This document shows positions 17,243-27,816 of a stretch of 64,000 nucleotides of DNA, piece after piece; position 1 is the first letter of the stretch, and the number at the start of each line of letters is the position of its first letter. This DNA is from Sphingomonas sp. Leaf357 (GTDB lineage Bacteria > Pseudomonadota > Alphaproteobacteria > Sphingomonadales > Sphingomonadaceae), in contig NZ_LMPM01000001.1 of assembly GCF_001423845.1 (NCBI RefSeq), forward strand, positions 1,567,395 to 1,631,394. The letters are read 5' to 3'. The translations under genes and the position numbers were made by a program. Under the pieces are notes generated by a model. That model made no database searches and was not told the origin of the DNA. It saw nothing but the letters and a program-made list of their open reading frames with translations.

Positions 17243-18046
17243 ATGAAACGCACGCATCTCCCGCTCAACGGCCTGCGCGTGCTCGACGCCGCCGCGCGGC
17301 ATCTGTCGTTCACCCGCGCGGCCGACGAACTCGCCGTCACGCCCGCCGCCGTCGGGCAGCAGATCCGCGCGCTGGAGGATACGCTGGGCGTCGTGCTGTT
17401 TCGCCGCACCACCAAGGGCCTCGAACTGACGCCGGAGGGCGAGGCTGGCCTCGGCCCGTTGCGCCAGGGGTTCCTCGAATTCGAGGAAGCGGTGCGCGCG
17501 ATGCAGGCGGGGCAGACGTCGAAGTCGCTGACCATTGCCGCGCCGCGCGACCTGACCGAGAAGTGGCTGATGCCGCGTCTCGCCGCGATTGCGCGTGGCG
17601 ACGGCGAACTGCGTTTCGCCCTGGTTTCGGCGGACGACGATATCGACTTCACCGAGGCCAATCTCGATCTCGCAATCCGTTGGGGCGACGGGCCGGGCGC
17701 GCATGAGGGCGAGGCGCTTGAATCGGAGGGCATGGTGACGATCGCGCGGCCCGGCGGCGGGGTGAATACACGGATTTCCTGGCCCGGATGCCTGAACGAC
17801 GATGCCGCGTCGCTGGTCCGCGTCGGCGATGCGGGGCTCGCGCTGGATGCCGCCGCCGAGGGGCTGGGACGTGCGACGGTGCCCGAACTGCTCGCCGCCG
17901 GCGATATCGCCGCCGGGCGCGTTGTCGTGCTGGGCGATCCGCAGCCGTCCGCCAAGGGCTATTGGCTGGTCGCGCCGCTGCCGCAATGGCGGCAGAAGAA
18001 GGTCAAGGCGCTGGTCGACGCGCTGGTCGGGGCGACGACCGCCTGA
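17243..18046 (+). CDS. LysR family transcriptional regulator (GcvA/AmpR-like)
   Basis: This 267-residue regulator starts with the LysR winged helix (LNGLRVLDAAARHLSFTRAA, then VTPAAVGQQIRALEDTLGVVLF), the LPLNGLR opening being typical of the GcvA/AmpR branch. The effector domain is shorter than usual for the family (about 295-305 residues), lacking part of the second lobe, but has no internal stop. The ATG lies directly after an inverted repeat whose end AGGGTGAGGGTGACGGC forms the likely ribosome-binding sequence. Its target is unknown. A class A beta-lactamase-like gene lies 1 kb downstream on the other strand, as in ampR/ampC pairs, but with unrelated genes between. Confidence 0.85.
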   Translation: MKRTHLPLNGLRVLDAAARHLSFTRAADELAVTPAAVGQQIRALEDTLGVVLFRRTTKGLELTPEGEAGLGPLRQGFLEFEEAVRAMQAGQTSKSLTIAAPRDLTEKWLMPRLAAIARGDGELRFALVSADDDIDFTEANLDLAIRWGDGPGAHEGEALESEGMVTIARPGGGVNTRISWPGCLNDDAASLVRVGDAGLALDAAAEGLGRATVPELLAAGDIAAGRVVVLGDPQPSAKGYWLVAPLPQWRQKKVKALVDALVGATTA

Positions 18047-18047
18047 G

Positions 18048-18581
18048 ATGGCCGGCGAGCCGATTCTGGAGAGCGCGCGATTGCGCCTGCGGCCGCAACG
18101 GATCGGGGATGCCGAGGCGCTGTTCGAGGCCTATGGCGACGCCGAGCTGATGCATTACTGGTCGAGCGGACCGCATGCCGACGTGGTCGACACGCGCGAT
18201 TATCTGGCGGCGCGGCTAGACAAGAGCGACTGGCGCGGCTGGGCGATCACGCTGACGGACGACGACCGGGCGATCGGAACGGTCGCGGCGGGCGAGCGGC
18301 GATCGGGCGTGACGGAGATCGGTTATATGCTGGTCCGCTCCGCCTGGGGGCATGGCTATGCACGCGAGGCGGTGTCGCGGGTGATCGACCTGCTGGTGCG
18401 CGAGGAAGGGCATCGCAAGATCTTCGCCGATACCGATCCCGACAATGCGGCGTCCAACGCGCTGCTCGCGTCGCTCGGTTTCCACCGCGAGGGCCTGCTG
18501 CGCGCGGAATGGGAAACGCATATCGGCGTGCGCGACACCGTGGCCTGGGGCCTGCTCGCCGACGAATGGACCAGCCGATGA
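18048..18581 (+). CDS. GNAT family N-acetyltransferase (RimJ/RimL type)
   Basis: This 177-residue GNAT protein of the RimJ/RimL (Acetyltransf_3) type acetylates an amine, possibly a protein N-terminus or small molecule. It shows ESARLRLRPQRIGDAEALFE at the start, EIGYMLVRSAWGHGYAREAV as the acetyl-CoA-binding motif (with the G-x-G-x-A pyrophosphate loop), and NAASNALLASLGFHREG near the end. The ATG at 18048 is 1 bp after the LysR stop, so the two are co-transcribed. The next gene overlaps its stop. The substrate cannot be told from sequence. Confidence 0.85.
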   Translation: MAGEPILESARLRLRPQRIGDAEALFEAYGDAELMHYWSSGPHADVVDTRDYLAARLDKSDWRGWAITLTDDDRAIGTVAAGERRSGVTEIGYMLVRSAWGHGYAREAVSRVIDLLVREEGHRKIFADTDPDNAASNALLASLGFHREGLLRAEWETHIGVRDTVAWGLLADEWTSR

Positions 18582-18838
18582 TGACCCCACCCGATCTGAA
18601 CGACGCGGCGCAGCGTGCCGCGTACCGCCGCGAACTGCGCTACGTCGCGCGGCCGTTGCGGCTGGCCGGACTGGCGTTCGCCCTGCTCGGCGTGCTGCTG
18701 GTCGTCGGACGGCTGCTGTGGTGGCGGGCGATGCCGATCGCCATCCCGGCGGCGGCGTTGGCGCTGGGCGCGTTCAACATGGTGGCGGGGATGGCGATCC
18801 GCACGCTGTATCACGCGCGGCGGATGCGGGGGGAATAG
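18578..18838 (+). CDS. Small two-helix membrane protein
   Basis: This is an 86-residue protein whose ATG overlaps the stop of the acetyltransferase gene (ATGA). A basic N-terminus (DLNDAAQRAAYRRELRYVAR) is followed by two hydrophobic segments, LAGLAFALLGVLLVVGRLLW and MPIAIPAAALALGAFNMVAG, and a short basic tail ending RRMRGE. Two close membrane helices with cytoplasmic ends are predicted. No family is recognised. The coupling suggests co-expression with the LysR and GNAT genes. Confidence 0.7.
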   Translation: MMTPPDLNDAAQRAAYRRELRYVARPLRLAGLAFALLGVLLVVGRLLWWRAMPIAIPAAALALGAFNMVAGMAIRTLYHARRMRGE

Positions 18839-18882
18839 GGGCGGCATCCGTTCGAGTTAGAACGGGTTACCTCATAGCCGTC

Positions 18883-18960
18883 TGTGCTGAGCTCGTCGAA
18901 GCACTGCCTTTCTCATCTGCCGTCGAAAAGAAGGACAGCCCTTCGACAAGCTCAGGGCAG
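18883..18960. repeat. Family 2 inverted repeat (CTTCGACAAGCTCAG type)
   Basis: GTGCTGAGCTCGTCGAAGCA at about 18884-18903 pairs with CTTCGACAAGCTCAG ending near 18955. It lies between two convergent genes. Confidence 0.8.
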
Positions 18961-18995
18961 ACGGGTGGAGGCCATGCGAGCATCCAGAAAAAGGC

Positions 18996-20303
18996 TCAAT
19001 ACCCCGCCGCGAGTTCCACCGCGCGGGTCATCAGGCCGGCGAAGCGGGCATCGTCCACCGCCGCCTCGGTATCGTTCCAGCTGGCCGACATGGCATACCA
19101 GCGTCCGTCCTTCGCCTGCGCGAGGAAGCTCATCGCGATCACGCCGGGTTCGGACCCGCCCTTGTAGCCGAGATATTGCCACTTGCCCGCCGGCCCTGCG
19201 CCGACGCCGGAATTCTTGGCGAGGATCGCGCGGGCGCGAGTTGCGGGGCCGGTTTCGCTGTGGCGGCGGAGCCAGTCCAGCGTGCGGATGATGTCGGCGG
19301 GCGAGGCGAACCATTCCAGCTCGTCGATCCGCACCGGCTTGCCGTCGACGAACAGGCTCTTGTCGATCGCCGCGTTGGGCATCGCCGCGACCTCGCCGTC
19401 GAGCAACGCGCGGCGTCCCGCGATATCGAGTGCCGCCCAGCGCGCGCCCAATGGGCTGCCCTTCAGCTTGAACAGTTCCAGCGGCCCGAGGAATGGCTGC
19501 ATGCCCCTGGGGTTCCTGATTCCCACCACCGGCAGCATCGCCTCCACCTTGTCGCGACCGAGCGCGCGCAGCAGGATGTCGGTCGCGCTGTTGTCGCTGA
19601 CCGAGATCATTCGCTCGGCGAGCTCATAGAGCGACACTTTGGTGCCGACCGGTGCCTGCGTGTAGCCGCCGCCGGGCAGCGGGCGACCGTCCAGGGTGAC
19701 GGTGTCGTCCCAGTGCCGCATCCCCGCCGCGATGCCGCGTACCAGTTCGGCGAGGATGACGAGCTTGAATTCCGATCCGATCGCGAAGACCGTATCGGCG
19801 CCGCGCTGGCTGAGCATTTCGGGCGCGCCGGCACCGAGTTTCGCCAGCGCGAAGCCGGTCCGGCCGGGCAGCTTGGCGAGTCCCGCATCGACGGCGGCGA
19901 GCGAGGCCTCGCTGCTCGACATGCCGGTGATGCGCAGACCGATGATCTGGTGCGTCTGCGGATCGACCGCGATCTGCGCGCTGGCCCGGCCGCGTTCATA
20001 GGCGATGACGATCGCCGCGCTCCACGGATTGACCGGGGCGACGCTTTCGATGCGGATCGCCTTTCCGCCGGTCGCGGTGAGTTGCTTGGCGAATCCGTCG
20101 AAGGCCGTTTTCGGCACCGCGCCGATGAATGTGGGCGAGAAGGCGGCGGTGTAATCGCCGCCGCCGTTGAACAGCGGGATGAGATCTTCGATGCGGCGCT
20201 GCAGCTCGGGGGCGGGCTGGATCGCGGGTGCGGCGGCCGGCACCGTCTGGGCGGTCGCGGGGAGGGCGATCAGGAGGGCAAAGCTGGCGAGGGCGTGGCG
20301 CAT
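18996..20303 (-). CDS. Class A beta-lactamase-like serine hydrolase, exported
   Basis: This 435-residue protein has a signal peptide (MRHALASFALLIALPATAQ). Residues 30-150 form an N-terminal alpha/beta domain of the kind that precedes beta-lactamase-like domains in LpqF-type proteins. The catalytic domain has SEFK at 177-180 (SxxK nucleophile motif), SDN at 236-238 and KGG at 381-383 in place of KTG. A canonical Glu166 omega-loop motif (ExxLN) is not evident, so efficient beta-lactam hydrolysis is doubtful. A D-alanyl peptidase, esterase or other penicillin-binding-like role is equally possible. The last residues (ELAAGY) come just before the family 2 repeat. Confidence 0.82.
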   Translation of the reverse strand: MRHALASFALLIALPATAQTVPAAAPAIQPAPELQRRIEDLIPLFNGGGDYTAAFSPTFIGAVPKTAFDGFAKQLTATGGKAIRIESVAPVNPWSAAIVIAYERGRASAQIAVDPQTHQIIGLRITGMSSSEASLAAVDAGLAKLPGRTGFALAKLGAGAPEMLSQRGADTVFAIGSEFKLVILAELVRGIAAGMRHWDDTVTLDGRPLPGGGYTQAPVGTKVSLYELAERMISVSDNSATDILLRALGRDKVEAMLPVVGIRNPRGMQPFLGPLELFKLKGSPLGARWAALDIAGRRALLDGEVAAMPNAAIDKSLFVDGKPVRIDELEWFASPADIIRTLDWLRRHSETGPATRARAILAKNSGVGAGPAGKWQYLGYKGGSEPGVIAMSFLAQAKDGRWYAMSASWNDTEAAVDDARFAGLMTRAVELAAGY

Positions 20304-20326
20304 GTGGGTCGGTGTCCTTCGAACTG

Positions 20327-20458
20327 ATCCTCCCCGGCACGGGGAGGGGGACCATGAGCATTCAGCGAATGGTGGAGGGGGCTCTCCGCGAGCGAAGCGC
20401 TACTGGCCCGCCCCCTCCGTCAGCCTGCGGCTGCCACCTCCCCGTGCCGGGGAGGAGC
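20327..20458. repeat. Family 3 inverted repeat (CTCCCCGGCACGG type)
   Basis: Arms GATCCTCCCCGGCACGGGGA (from 20326) and TCCCCGTGCCGGGGAGGA (to about 20456) pair well. The element fills the space between parE and the serine hydrolase gene, both on the minus strand. Confidence 0.85.
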
Positions 20459-20465
20459 GCCATCC

Positions 20466-22451
<1,986 letters not shown>

Positions 22452-22615
22452 TCAGCTATAGGGGCGCGAGGGGGCGGGTGCCAAGCGGGCGAAACGCCAT
22501 TCGATCCGGGCCGGTGTGGCCATAATGACACATGACGCGGAAATGTCGGAAGCGATGCGGCTTTATCGCGTTCGCATCGTTCCTGCTGCTGCAACGCACC
22601 ATTTGGAGTATCACG

Positions 22616-23461
22616 ATGCGCAGCCAGTTCTTTCTTTCCCTCGCCGCCGGCACCGCCGCGCTTTCTTTTGCGGCACCCGCCTTTGCCCAGGACGCAGCGC
22701 CGGAGCGCGCTCCGTTCGACGGCCTGTATGTCGGCGGTTCGGTCGGGTTCGATGCCCAGCCCAGCGATGCACGCAGCACGTTGCTGTTCGATCGCAACCT
22801 CGACGGCACGTTCGGTGACACCGTGACGACATCGACCGGCGCCAACGCCTTCTCGCCGGGTTTTTGCAACGGCGCAGCAACGTCGACTGCCCCGGTCGCA
22901 TGCCGTAACGACAAGGATAACATCTCTTACGCCGGCCGTATCGGCATCGATAAGCAGTATGGCAACCTCGTTGCCGGCGTTGTCGGTGAATTCGGCAAGT
23001 CGAAGATCAACGACAGCACGTCGGGTTTCAGCACGACGCCAGCGAGCTACACTTTCTCGCGCTCGATCAAGTATAACGCCAACCTGCGCGCACGCGTTGG
23101 TTATGCAGCCAACACCACGCTGTTCTACGCAACCGCTGGTGGTGCCTATGCGAAGCTGAACCATCGTTTCACGACGTCCAACACCGCCAACGCTTTCGCG
23201 TCGCGCGGCGATCGCGACGTGTGGGGCTACACCGGTGGCGGCGGCATCGAGCAGAAGCTCGGTCGTCATTTCTCGATCGGCCTCGAATATCTGTACACGC
23301 AGTACAAGGACAACGATTATACCGTCCGTGTGACGCAGGGTACGGCACCGGCGACCAACCCGTTCGTGCTCGCACCGAACACCGGCGGTACGGACATCAT
23401 TCGCTCGGACGACAAGTTCCGTTCGCACAGCGTGCGCGCGACGGCGGCGTTCCGCTTCTAA
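22616..23461 (+). CDS. Outer-membrane beta-barrel (porin-like) protein
   Basis: The 281-residue protein begins with a signal peptide (MRSQFFLSLAAGTAALSFAAPAFAQ, ATG at 22616). The mature part has alternating beta-strands typical of the small OmpA/Omp25-like barrels: GLYVGGSVGFDAQ, NLVAGVVGEFG, LRARVGYAANTTLFYATAGG, GRHFSIGLEYLYTQYKDNDY, and it ends with the outer-membrane signature VRATAAFRF, a terminal Phe. Codon use is less GC-rich at third positions than neighbours, as is common for highly expressed envelope proteins. A strong terminator follows at 23602. Function as a structural or immunogenic surface protein is inferred. Confidence 0.85.
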   Translation: MRSQFFLSLAAGTAALSFAAPAFAQDAAPERAPFDGLYVGGSVGFDAQPSDARSTLLFDRNLDGTFGDTVTTSTGANAFSPGFCNGAATSTAPVACRNDKDNISYAGRIGIDKQYGNLVAGVVGEFGKSKINDSTSGFSTTPASYTFSRSIKYNANLRARVGYAANTTLFYATAGGAYAKLNHRFTTSNTANAFASRGDRDVWGYTGGGGIEQKLGRHFSIGLEYLYTQYKDNDYTVRVTQGTAPATNPFVLAPNTGGTDIIRSDDKFRSHSVRATAAFRF

Positions 23462-23601
23462 GAGATGTGCGAAATGTTCCGGTCGTCAGCGGCCGGGACA
23501 TTTTCAGGTCGGGTGTTTGCAGCCCGACCGGCGCGGCCCCGGGATCCATGGCTCGGACAGCAATCTAGTCACCCGGACGACCCACGCTGCCATGCATAAG
23601 A

Positions 23602-23637
23602 AAAACCCCGCCGTGGCAGACGCCGCGGCGGGGTTTT
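23602..23637. terminator. Bidirectional intrinsic terminator between the OMP gene and gcrA
   Basis: AAAACCCCGCCG (23602-23613) pairs perfectly with CGGCGGGGTTTT (23626-23637). The loop contains a further GGC/GCC pairing. The A-run on one side and T-run on the other suit termination of both converging transcripts. Confidence 0.88.
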
Positions 23638-23659
23638 CGTTTGTCGGACTGGCGACCGG

Positions 23660-24397
23660 TCAGCGAACGCGCGCGCCGCCGAAGGGCAGTGGCGGCGGCG
23701 GGCGGCGATCGCGGCGCGGCAGCTGCGCCTGATAGGCGTGGCCGCAATGCGCGACGCAATAGGGGAAGCCCGGATTCACCTTGTCGCCGCAGAAGTGGAA
23801 GTCCGGCTCGCCGGGATGGCCCAGCGGCCATTTGCAGACCTTGTCGTTCAGATCGAGCAGGCTCGTCTTGTCGGCCATCTCGGCCGAGGGCTTGGCGGGA
23901 ACGAGGCGGCGCGGCGGGGCCGGGGTGATCGGCGCCTGCTGTTCGCCAGGCGCCTGACGCAGAAACCCGCCCGGGCCGACCGAGCGCATGATCGGTGGCG
24001 GCGGCGCGGCGGGCGCGGCGACCGCGGCCGGTGCCTCGTCGATCTCGTCCTCTTCCTCGTCGTCGATTTCGGGCTCGGGGGCGGGCGTCGGCGCGGCGAC
24101 ACGCTCGACCGGCTTCGGCGCGGGCGGGGCGGCTTTCGGCACCGGCGGTGCCTTGGCCTCGACCGGCGCGGCGGGGGCCGCCGCCGCCGTTGCTGCTGCG
24201 ACTGGCTTTTCGGCCTTGGGCGCGGCGGGCTCGTTCGGCTTCACCGGCGAAGGACGCGATTGCAGGCCGAGGCGATGCGCCTTGCCGATCACGGCGTTGC
24301 GGCTGACGCCGCCCAGTTCCTCGGCGATCTGGCTGGCGGTGCTGCCGCCTTCCCACATCTTGCGCAGCGTATCGATACGCTCGTCGGTCCAGCTCAT
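23660..24397 (-). CDS. gcrA: GcrA cell cycle regulator
   Basis: GcrA is a sigma70-associated regulator that, in alphaproteobacteria, activates promoters bearing methylated GANTC sites and so links transcription to CcrM methylation. The N-terminal 45 residues are diagnostic: MSWTDERIDTLRKMW, GGSTASQIAEELGGVSRNAV, then GKAHRLGLQSRPSP. The C-terminal sigma-binding part has CKWPLGHPGEPDFHFCGDKV and FPYCVAHCGHAYQ. At 245 residues it is longer than Caulobacter GcrA (about 170) because of a low-complexity Ala/Pro/Glu linker (about residues 55-165). The ABC permease gene lies on the opposite strand, 64 bp away. Confidence 0.93.
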   Translation of the reverse strand: MSWTDERIDTLRKMWEGGSTASQIAEELGGVSRNAVIGKAHRLGLQSRPSPVKPNEPAAPKAEKPVAAATAAAAPAAPVEAKAPPVPKAAPPAPKPVERVAAPTPAPEPEIDDEEEDEIDEAPAAVAAPAAPPPPIMRSVGPGGFLRQAPGEQQAPITPAPPRRLVPAKPSAEMADKTSLLDLNDKVCKWPLGHPGEPDFHFCGDKVNPGFPYCVAHCGHAYQAQLPRRDRRPPPPLPFGGARVR

Positions 24398-24461
24398 TCT
24401 CTCGTCCTCGATTAGCCATGCCGGGTTGCGGGCGGCCCGCCCACGCTTTAGCGCGTGTGCT

Positions 24462-25313
24462 ATGAGCAGCCAGCCCCCTATCGGTCAAATACCTTCGGCG
24501 GTGATGAACGCCCCCGGCGTGCCGGTCATCCGGAACGTCAATTGGGGCGGTCTTCGAACGCTCTATATCAAGGAGGTGCGGCGTTTCTTCAAGGTCCACC
24601 TGCAAACGGTGTGGGCACCGGCGATCACGACGCTGCTGTTCCTGATCGTCTTCAGCATCGCCACCGGCGCGAAATTGCCGGTGCATATCGGCGGCGCGGA
24701 GATTCCGTTCGCCGAATTCATCGCGCCGGGCCTGATCATTTCGCAGGGCATGATGGGACCGGCGTTCGCCAATGCCAGCTTCTCGCTGATGGTCGGCAAG
24801 ATTCAGGGCACGATCGTTGATTACCTGCAGCCGCCGCTGTCGACGATGGAATTGCTCACCGCCTTGCTGGGTGGCGCGATGACGCGCGCGTTCATCGTCG
24901 GCTTCGTCGTGTGGGCGGCGATGATGGTCTATGGCGTGCACCTGATCCCGGCGCATTTCTGGGCGGTTCTGTGGTTTGGGTTCCTCGGCACGATGTTCCT
25001 CGCGCTGCTCGGCGTGCTGACCTCGATCTGGGCGGACAAGTTCGATCATGCCGCCGCCGTCACCAATTTCGTGGTCACGCCGCTCGGGCTGCTGTCGGGC
25101 ACCTTCTACTCGGTCGACAAGCTCGCGCCGTCGTTCCGCGCGTTCAGCCATGCCAACCCGTTTTTCTACATCATCTCGGGCTTCCGGTACGGCTTCCTGG
25201 GGGTCGCCGATTCGCCGATCTGGATCGGCAGCCTGCTGATCTTCGCGATCGACGCGGTGCTGGCGATCGGCTGCTACGCGCTGCTGCGCTCGGGCTGGAA
25301 GATCAAGAACTGA
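24462..25313 (+). CDS. ABC-2 type transporter permease
   Basis: This 283-residue membrane protein belongs to the ABC-2 permease family (NodJ/KpsM-like). After a cytoplasmic N-terminus with GGLRTLYIKEVRRFFKVHLQ come six hydrophobic segments, including APAITTLLFLIVFSIATGA and LIISQGMMGPAFANASFSLM, and the conserved C-terminal NPFFYIISGFRYGFLG. Its partner ATPase is not adjacent, which is common for this family in sphingomonads. The ATG at 24462 is chosen; the longer open frame runs antisense through gcrA. The substrate, perhaps a drug or polysaccharide, is unknown. Confidence 0.88.
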   Translation: MSSQPPIGQIPSAVMNAPGVPVIRNVNWGGLRTLYIKEVRRFFKVHLQTVWAPAITTLLFLIVFSIATGAKLPVHIGGAEIPFAEFIAPGLIISQGMMGPAFANASFSLMVGKIQGTIVDYLQPPLSTMELLTALLGGAMTRAFIVGFVVWAAMMVYGVHLIPAHFWAVLWFGFLGTMFLALLGVLTSIWADKFDHAAAVTNFVVTPLGLLSGTFYSVDKLAPSFRAFSHANPFFYIISGFRYGFLGVADSPIWIGSLLIFAIDAVLAIGCYALLRSGWKIKN

Positions 25314-25338
25314 GGCGGCAAAGCCTGTAGACCTGCTT

Positions 25339-25421
25339 CCTTTTTCTCCTTCGTGGTCTTCGTGGCTTCGTGTGAAATTCGATTTTTCCACACAAAGCCA
25401 CAAAGACACGAAAAGGGAGGA
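25339..25421. repeat. Family 4 inverted repeat (TTCGTGGCTTCGTG type)
   Basis: CCTTTTTCTCCTTCGTGGTC with CTTCGTGGCTTCGTGTG on the left (25339-25374) pairs imperfectly with CACACAAAGCCACAAAGACA and CGAAAAGGGAGG on the right (25389-25420). It is AT-richer than the other families and occurs once in the window. Confidence 0.8.
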
Positions 25422-25477
25422 AGGGCTTAGAGCAGCGGTGTTGCGCTTCTGCAGGGATATCCGTAAAAATGCCCTTC

Positions 25478-25510
25478 GGGCGACCGGATGGGTCGCCCTT
25501 TTGCTTTTTT
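25478..25510 (+). terminator. Intrinsic terminator in the argD leader
   Basis: GGGCGACC (25478-25485) and GGTCGCCC (25491-25498) form a perfect 8-bp GC-rich stem with loop GGATG, followed by TTTTGCTTTTTT. It ends 12 bp before the argD GTG start. It may end the upstream permease transcript or act as an attenuator of the arginine genes. Confidence 0.75.
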
Positions 25511-25522
25511 GGGAGACCCACC

Positions 25523-26716
25523 GTGCCGATCACCCCCCTGATGCCCGTGTACCCGCGTTGCGGCGTACGCCCGGTGCGAGGCGAGGGGGTGTATCTGTTC
25601 GGCGAACGCGGCGAAAAGTATCTCGACTTCGCCAGCGGCATCGCGGTCAACGCGCTCGGCCATGGCCACCCCAAGCTGGTCGAGGCGATCGCGAAGCAGG
25701 CGGCGACCCTGATGCACGTCTCGAACCTCTACGGCAGCCCGCAAGGCGAGAAGTTCGCGCAGCGGCTGGTCGACAACAGCTTCGCCGATACGGTGTTCTT
25801 CACCAATTCGGGCGCGGAGGCGGTGGAATGCGCGATCAAGACCGCGCGGCGCTATCATTTCGCCAACGGCAATCCGCAGCGGCACACGCTGATCACCTTC
25901 AACAACGCGTTCCATGGCCGCACGATCGGCACGATCAGCGCGACCAACCAGCCGAAGATGCGCGACGGGTTCGAACCGCTCCTGCCGGGCTTCAAATACG
26001 CGCCGTTCAACGATCTGGCGGCCGCCTTGGCGCTGGTCGATGACAACACCGCCGGCTTCTTGGTCGAGACGATCCAGGGCGAGGGCGGCGTCACCGCCGG
26101 CACGGACGAGTTCATCCAGGGCCTGCGCAAGGCGTGCGACGATCATGGCCTGCTGCTGGTGCTGGACGAGGTGCAATGCGGCTACGGCCGCACCGGCAAG
26201 ATGTGGGCGTACGAGCATGCCGGCATCACGCCGGACATCATGTCGGTCGCCAAGGGCATCGGCGGCGGCTTCCCGCTGGGCGCGTGCCTCGCCACCGAAG
26301 AGGCGGCCAAGGGCATGGCGATCGGCACGCACGGTTCGACCTATGGCGGCAACCCGCTGGCGATGGCGGCGGGCGAGGCGGTGCTGGACGTGATCCTGGA
26401 GGAGGGCTTCCTCGACCGCGTCGCGGCGATGGGCGAACGGTTGCGCTCGGCACTCGAACAGATGATGCCGAACCATGATACCGTGTTCGACAGCGTGCGC
26501 GGACGCGGCCTGATGACCGGCATCAAGTTGAAGGACGCCGCCGTCGCCCGCGATTTCGTGGCGCATGCGCGCGATCATCACGGTCTGCTGACCGTGGCGG
26601 CGGGCGAGAACGTCGTGCGCGTGCTGCCGCCTTTGGTGATCGAGGAAAGCCATATCGCGGAGTTCGTCGAGAAGCTGAGCGAGGCGGCGCGGACGTATGA
26701 GCCGGTGGATGCGTAG
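25523..26716 (+). CDS. argD: Acetylornithine aminotransferase
   Basis: ArgD makes N-acetylornithine in arginine synthesis and often also N-succinyl-diaminopimelate in lysine synthesis, using PLP. The 397-residue product has LMPVYPRCGVRPVRGEGVYL at the start, VFFTNSGAEAVECAIKTARR, FNNAFHGRTIGTISATNQ, the cofactor aspartate in LVLDEVQCGYGRTGK, and the PLP lysine in SVAKGIGGGFPLGA. The GTG at 25523, preceded by GGGAGA at 25511-25516, is chosen over the ATG at 25469, which lies in the terminator hairpin. It is followed by argF and hslO, a typical alphaproteobacterial order. Confidence 0.93.
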   Translation: MPITPLMPVYPRCGVRPVRGEGVYLFGERGEKYLDFASGIAVNALGHGHPKLVEAIAKQAATLMHVSNLYGSPQGEKFAQRLVDNSFADTVFFTNSGAEAVECAIKTARRYHFANGNPQRHTLITFNNAFHGRTIGTISATNQPKMRDGFEPLLPGFKYAPFNDLAAALALVDDNTAGFLVETIQGEGGVTAGTDEFIQGLRKACDDHGLLLVLDEVQCGYGRTGKMWAYEHAGITPDIMSVAKGIGGGFPLGACLATEEAAKGMAIGTHGSTYGGNPLAMAAGEAVLDVILEEGFLDRVAAMGERLRSALEQMMPNHDTVFDSVRGRGLMTGIKLKDAAVARDFVAHARDHHGLLTVAAGENVVRVLPPLVIEESHIAEFVEKLSEAARTYEPVDA

Positions 26717-26729
26717 CGGCCTGACCATT

Positions 26730-26870
26730 TCCCTCTCCCTTTGGGAGAGGGAAGGGGCCCGCGAGGCGAAGCCGAGTGGGAAGGGTGAGGGCGATATCGC
26801 GTGCCTGCTCACCCTCACCCTCACCCTTCCGTCGCTGCGCTCCTCCCTCCCTCTCCCAAAGGGAAAGGGA
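26730..26870. repeat. Family 3 inverted repeat between argD and argF
   Basis: Arms TTCCCTCTCCCTTTGGGAGA (from 26729) and CCCTCTCCCAAAGGGAAAGG (to 26869) pair, with inner GGGAAGGGTGAGGG/CCCTCACCCTTCC pairing. The right end GGGAAAGGGA directly precedes the argF TTG start. Confidence 0.88.
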
Positions 26871-26872
26871 AT

Positions 26873-27796
26873 TTGACCTACCGCCACTTCCTCGATCTCG
26901 CCGACGCCGGGGGCGACGGTATCGCCGCGATGATCGCCGATGCGCTGGATCGCAAGGCGCTGCGCAAGGGCTGGCCCAAGGGCAAGGCCGATACCGACGC
27001 GCCACTCGCCGGGCACGTTCTCGGCATGGTGTTCGAGAAGAATTCCACCCGCACGCGCGTGTCCTACGACATGGCGATGCGGCAATTGGGCGGCTCCTCG
27101 ATCGTGCTCGACGCCGGCACCACGCAGCTCGGGCGCGGCGAGACGATCGCGGATACCGCGCGCGTCCTGTCCGGTTATTGCGACGCGATCATGATCCGCA
27201 CCGACGATCACGCCAAGATCGTCGAGATGGCCGATTATGCCAGCGTCCCCGTGATCAACGGCCTGACCGACGCCTCGCACCCCAGCCAGATCGTTGCCGA
27301 CCTGCTGACGATCATCGAAAGCGGCAAGGCGCTGCCCGGCCTGAAGGTCGCGTGGCTGGGGGACGGCAACAACGTGCTCGCGTCGATCATGGAGGCCGGC
27401 GGACTGATGCAGTTCGACGTGGTGGCGGCCTGCCCGCAGGGGTTCATGCCGTCGGAAGCGGACGTGGCGCGGGGCGGCGGTCGCGCGCGCGTCGTCGGCA
27501 CGGCGGCGGAGGCGGTCGAGGGGGCGGACGTCGTCGTCACCGACACCTGGATCTCCATGGGCCAGGCGCACGCCGAGACCAAGCTGGCGGCGATGTGGCC
27601 CTATCAGGTCGACGAAGCGCTGATGGCGGCGGCCAAGCCCGACGCGAAGTTTCTCCACTGCCTGCCCGCGCATCGCGGCGAGGAGGTGACCGACGCGGTG
27701 ATGGACGGGCCGCAATCCTTGATCTGGCAGGAAGCGGAGAACCGGCTGCACGCGCAGAAATCGATCCTGCGCTGGTGCTTCGGGCAGATCGGTTGA
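26873..27796 (+). CDS. argF: Ornithine carbamoyltransferase
   Basis: ArgF condenses ornithine with carbamoyl phosphate to citrulline. The 307-residue product has the carbamoyl phosphate motif [29 protein letters not shown], the catalytic [12 protein letters not shown], and the ornithine loop [13 protein letters not shown]. The TTG at 26873 (translation [14 protein letters not shown]) fits the family N-terminus. The ATG at 26801 lies within the inverted repeat and would add 24 unrelated residues. The ribosome-binding sequence GGGAAAGGGA is part of that repeat. Confidence 0.94.
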   Translation: MTYRHFLDLADAGGDGIAAMIADALDRKALRKGWPKGKADTDAPLAGHVLGMVFEKNSTRTRVSYDMAMRQLGGSSIVLDAGTTQLGRGETIADTARVLSGYCDAIMIRTDDHAKIVEMADYASVPVINGLTDASHPSQIVADLLTIIESGKALPGLKVAWLGDGNNVLASIMEAGGLMQFDVVAACPQGFMPSEADVARGGGRARVVGTAAEAVEGADVVVTDTWISMGQAHAETKLAAMWPYQVDEALMAAAKPDAKFLHCLPAHRGEEVTDAVMDGPQSLIWQEAENRLHAQKSILRWCFGQIG

Positions 27797-27816
27797 TCGG
27801 AGCTCCGACGCTTCCT

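Noticed and set aside
26801..26872. ATG start for argF at 26801
   Set aside because: It would add 24 residues translated from an inverted repeat; homologous proteins begin near the TTG at 26873.
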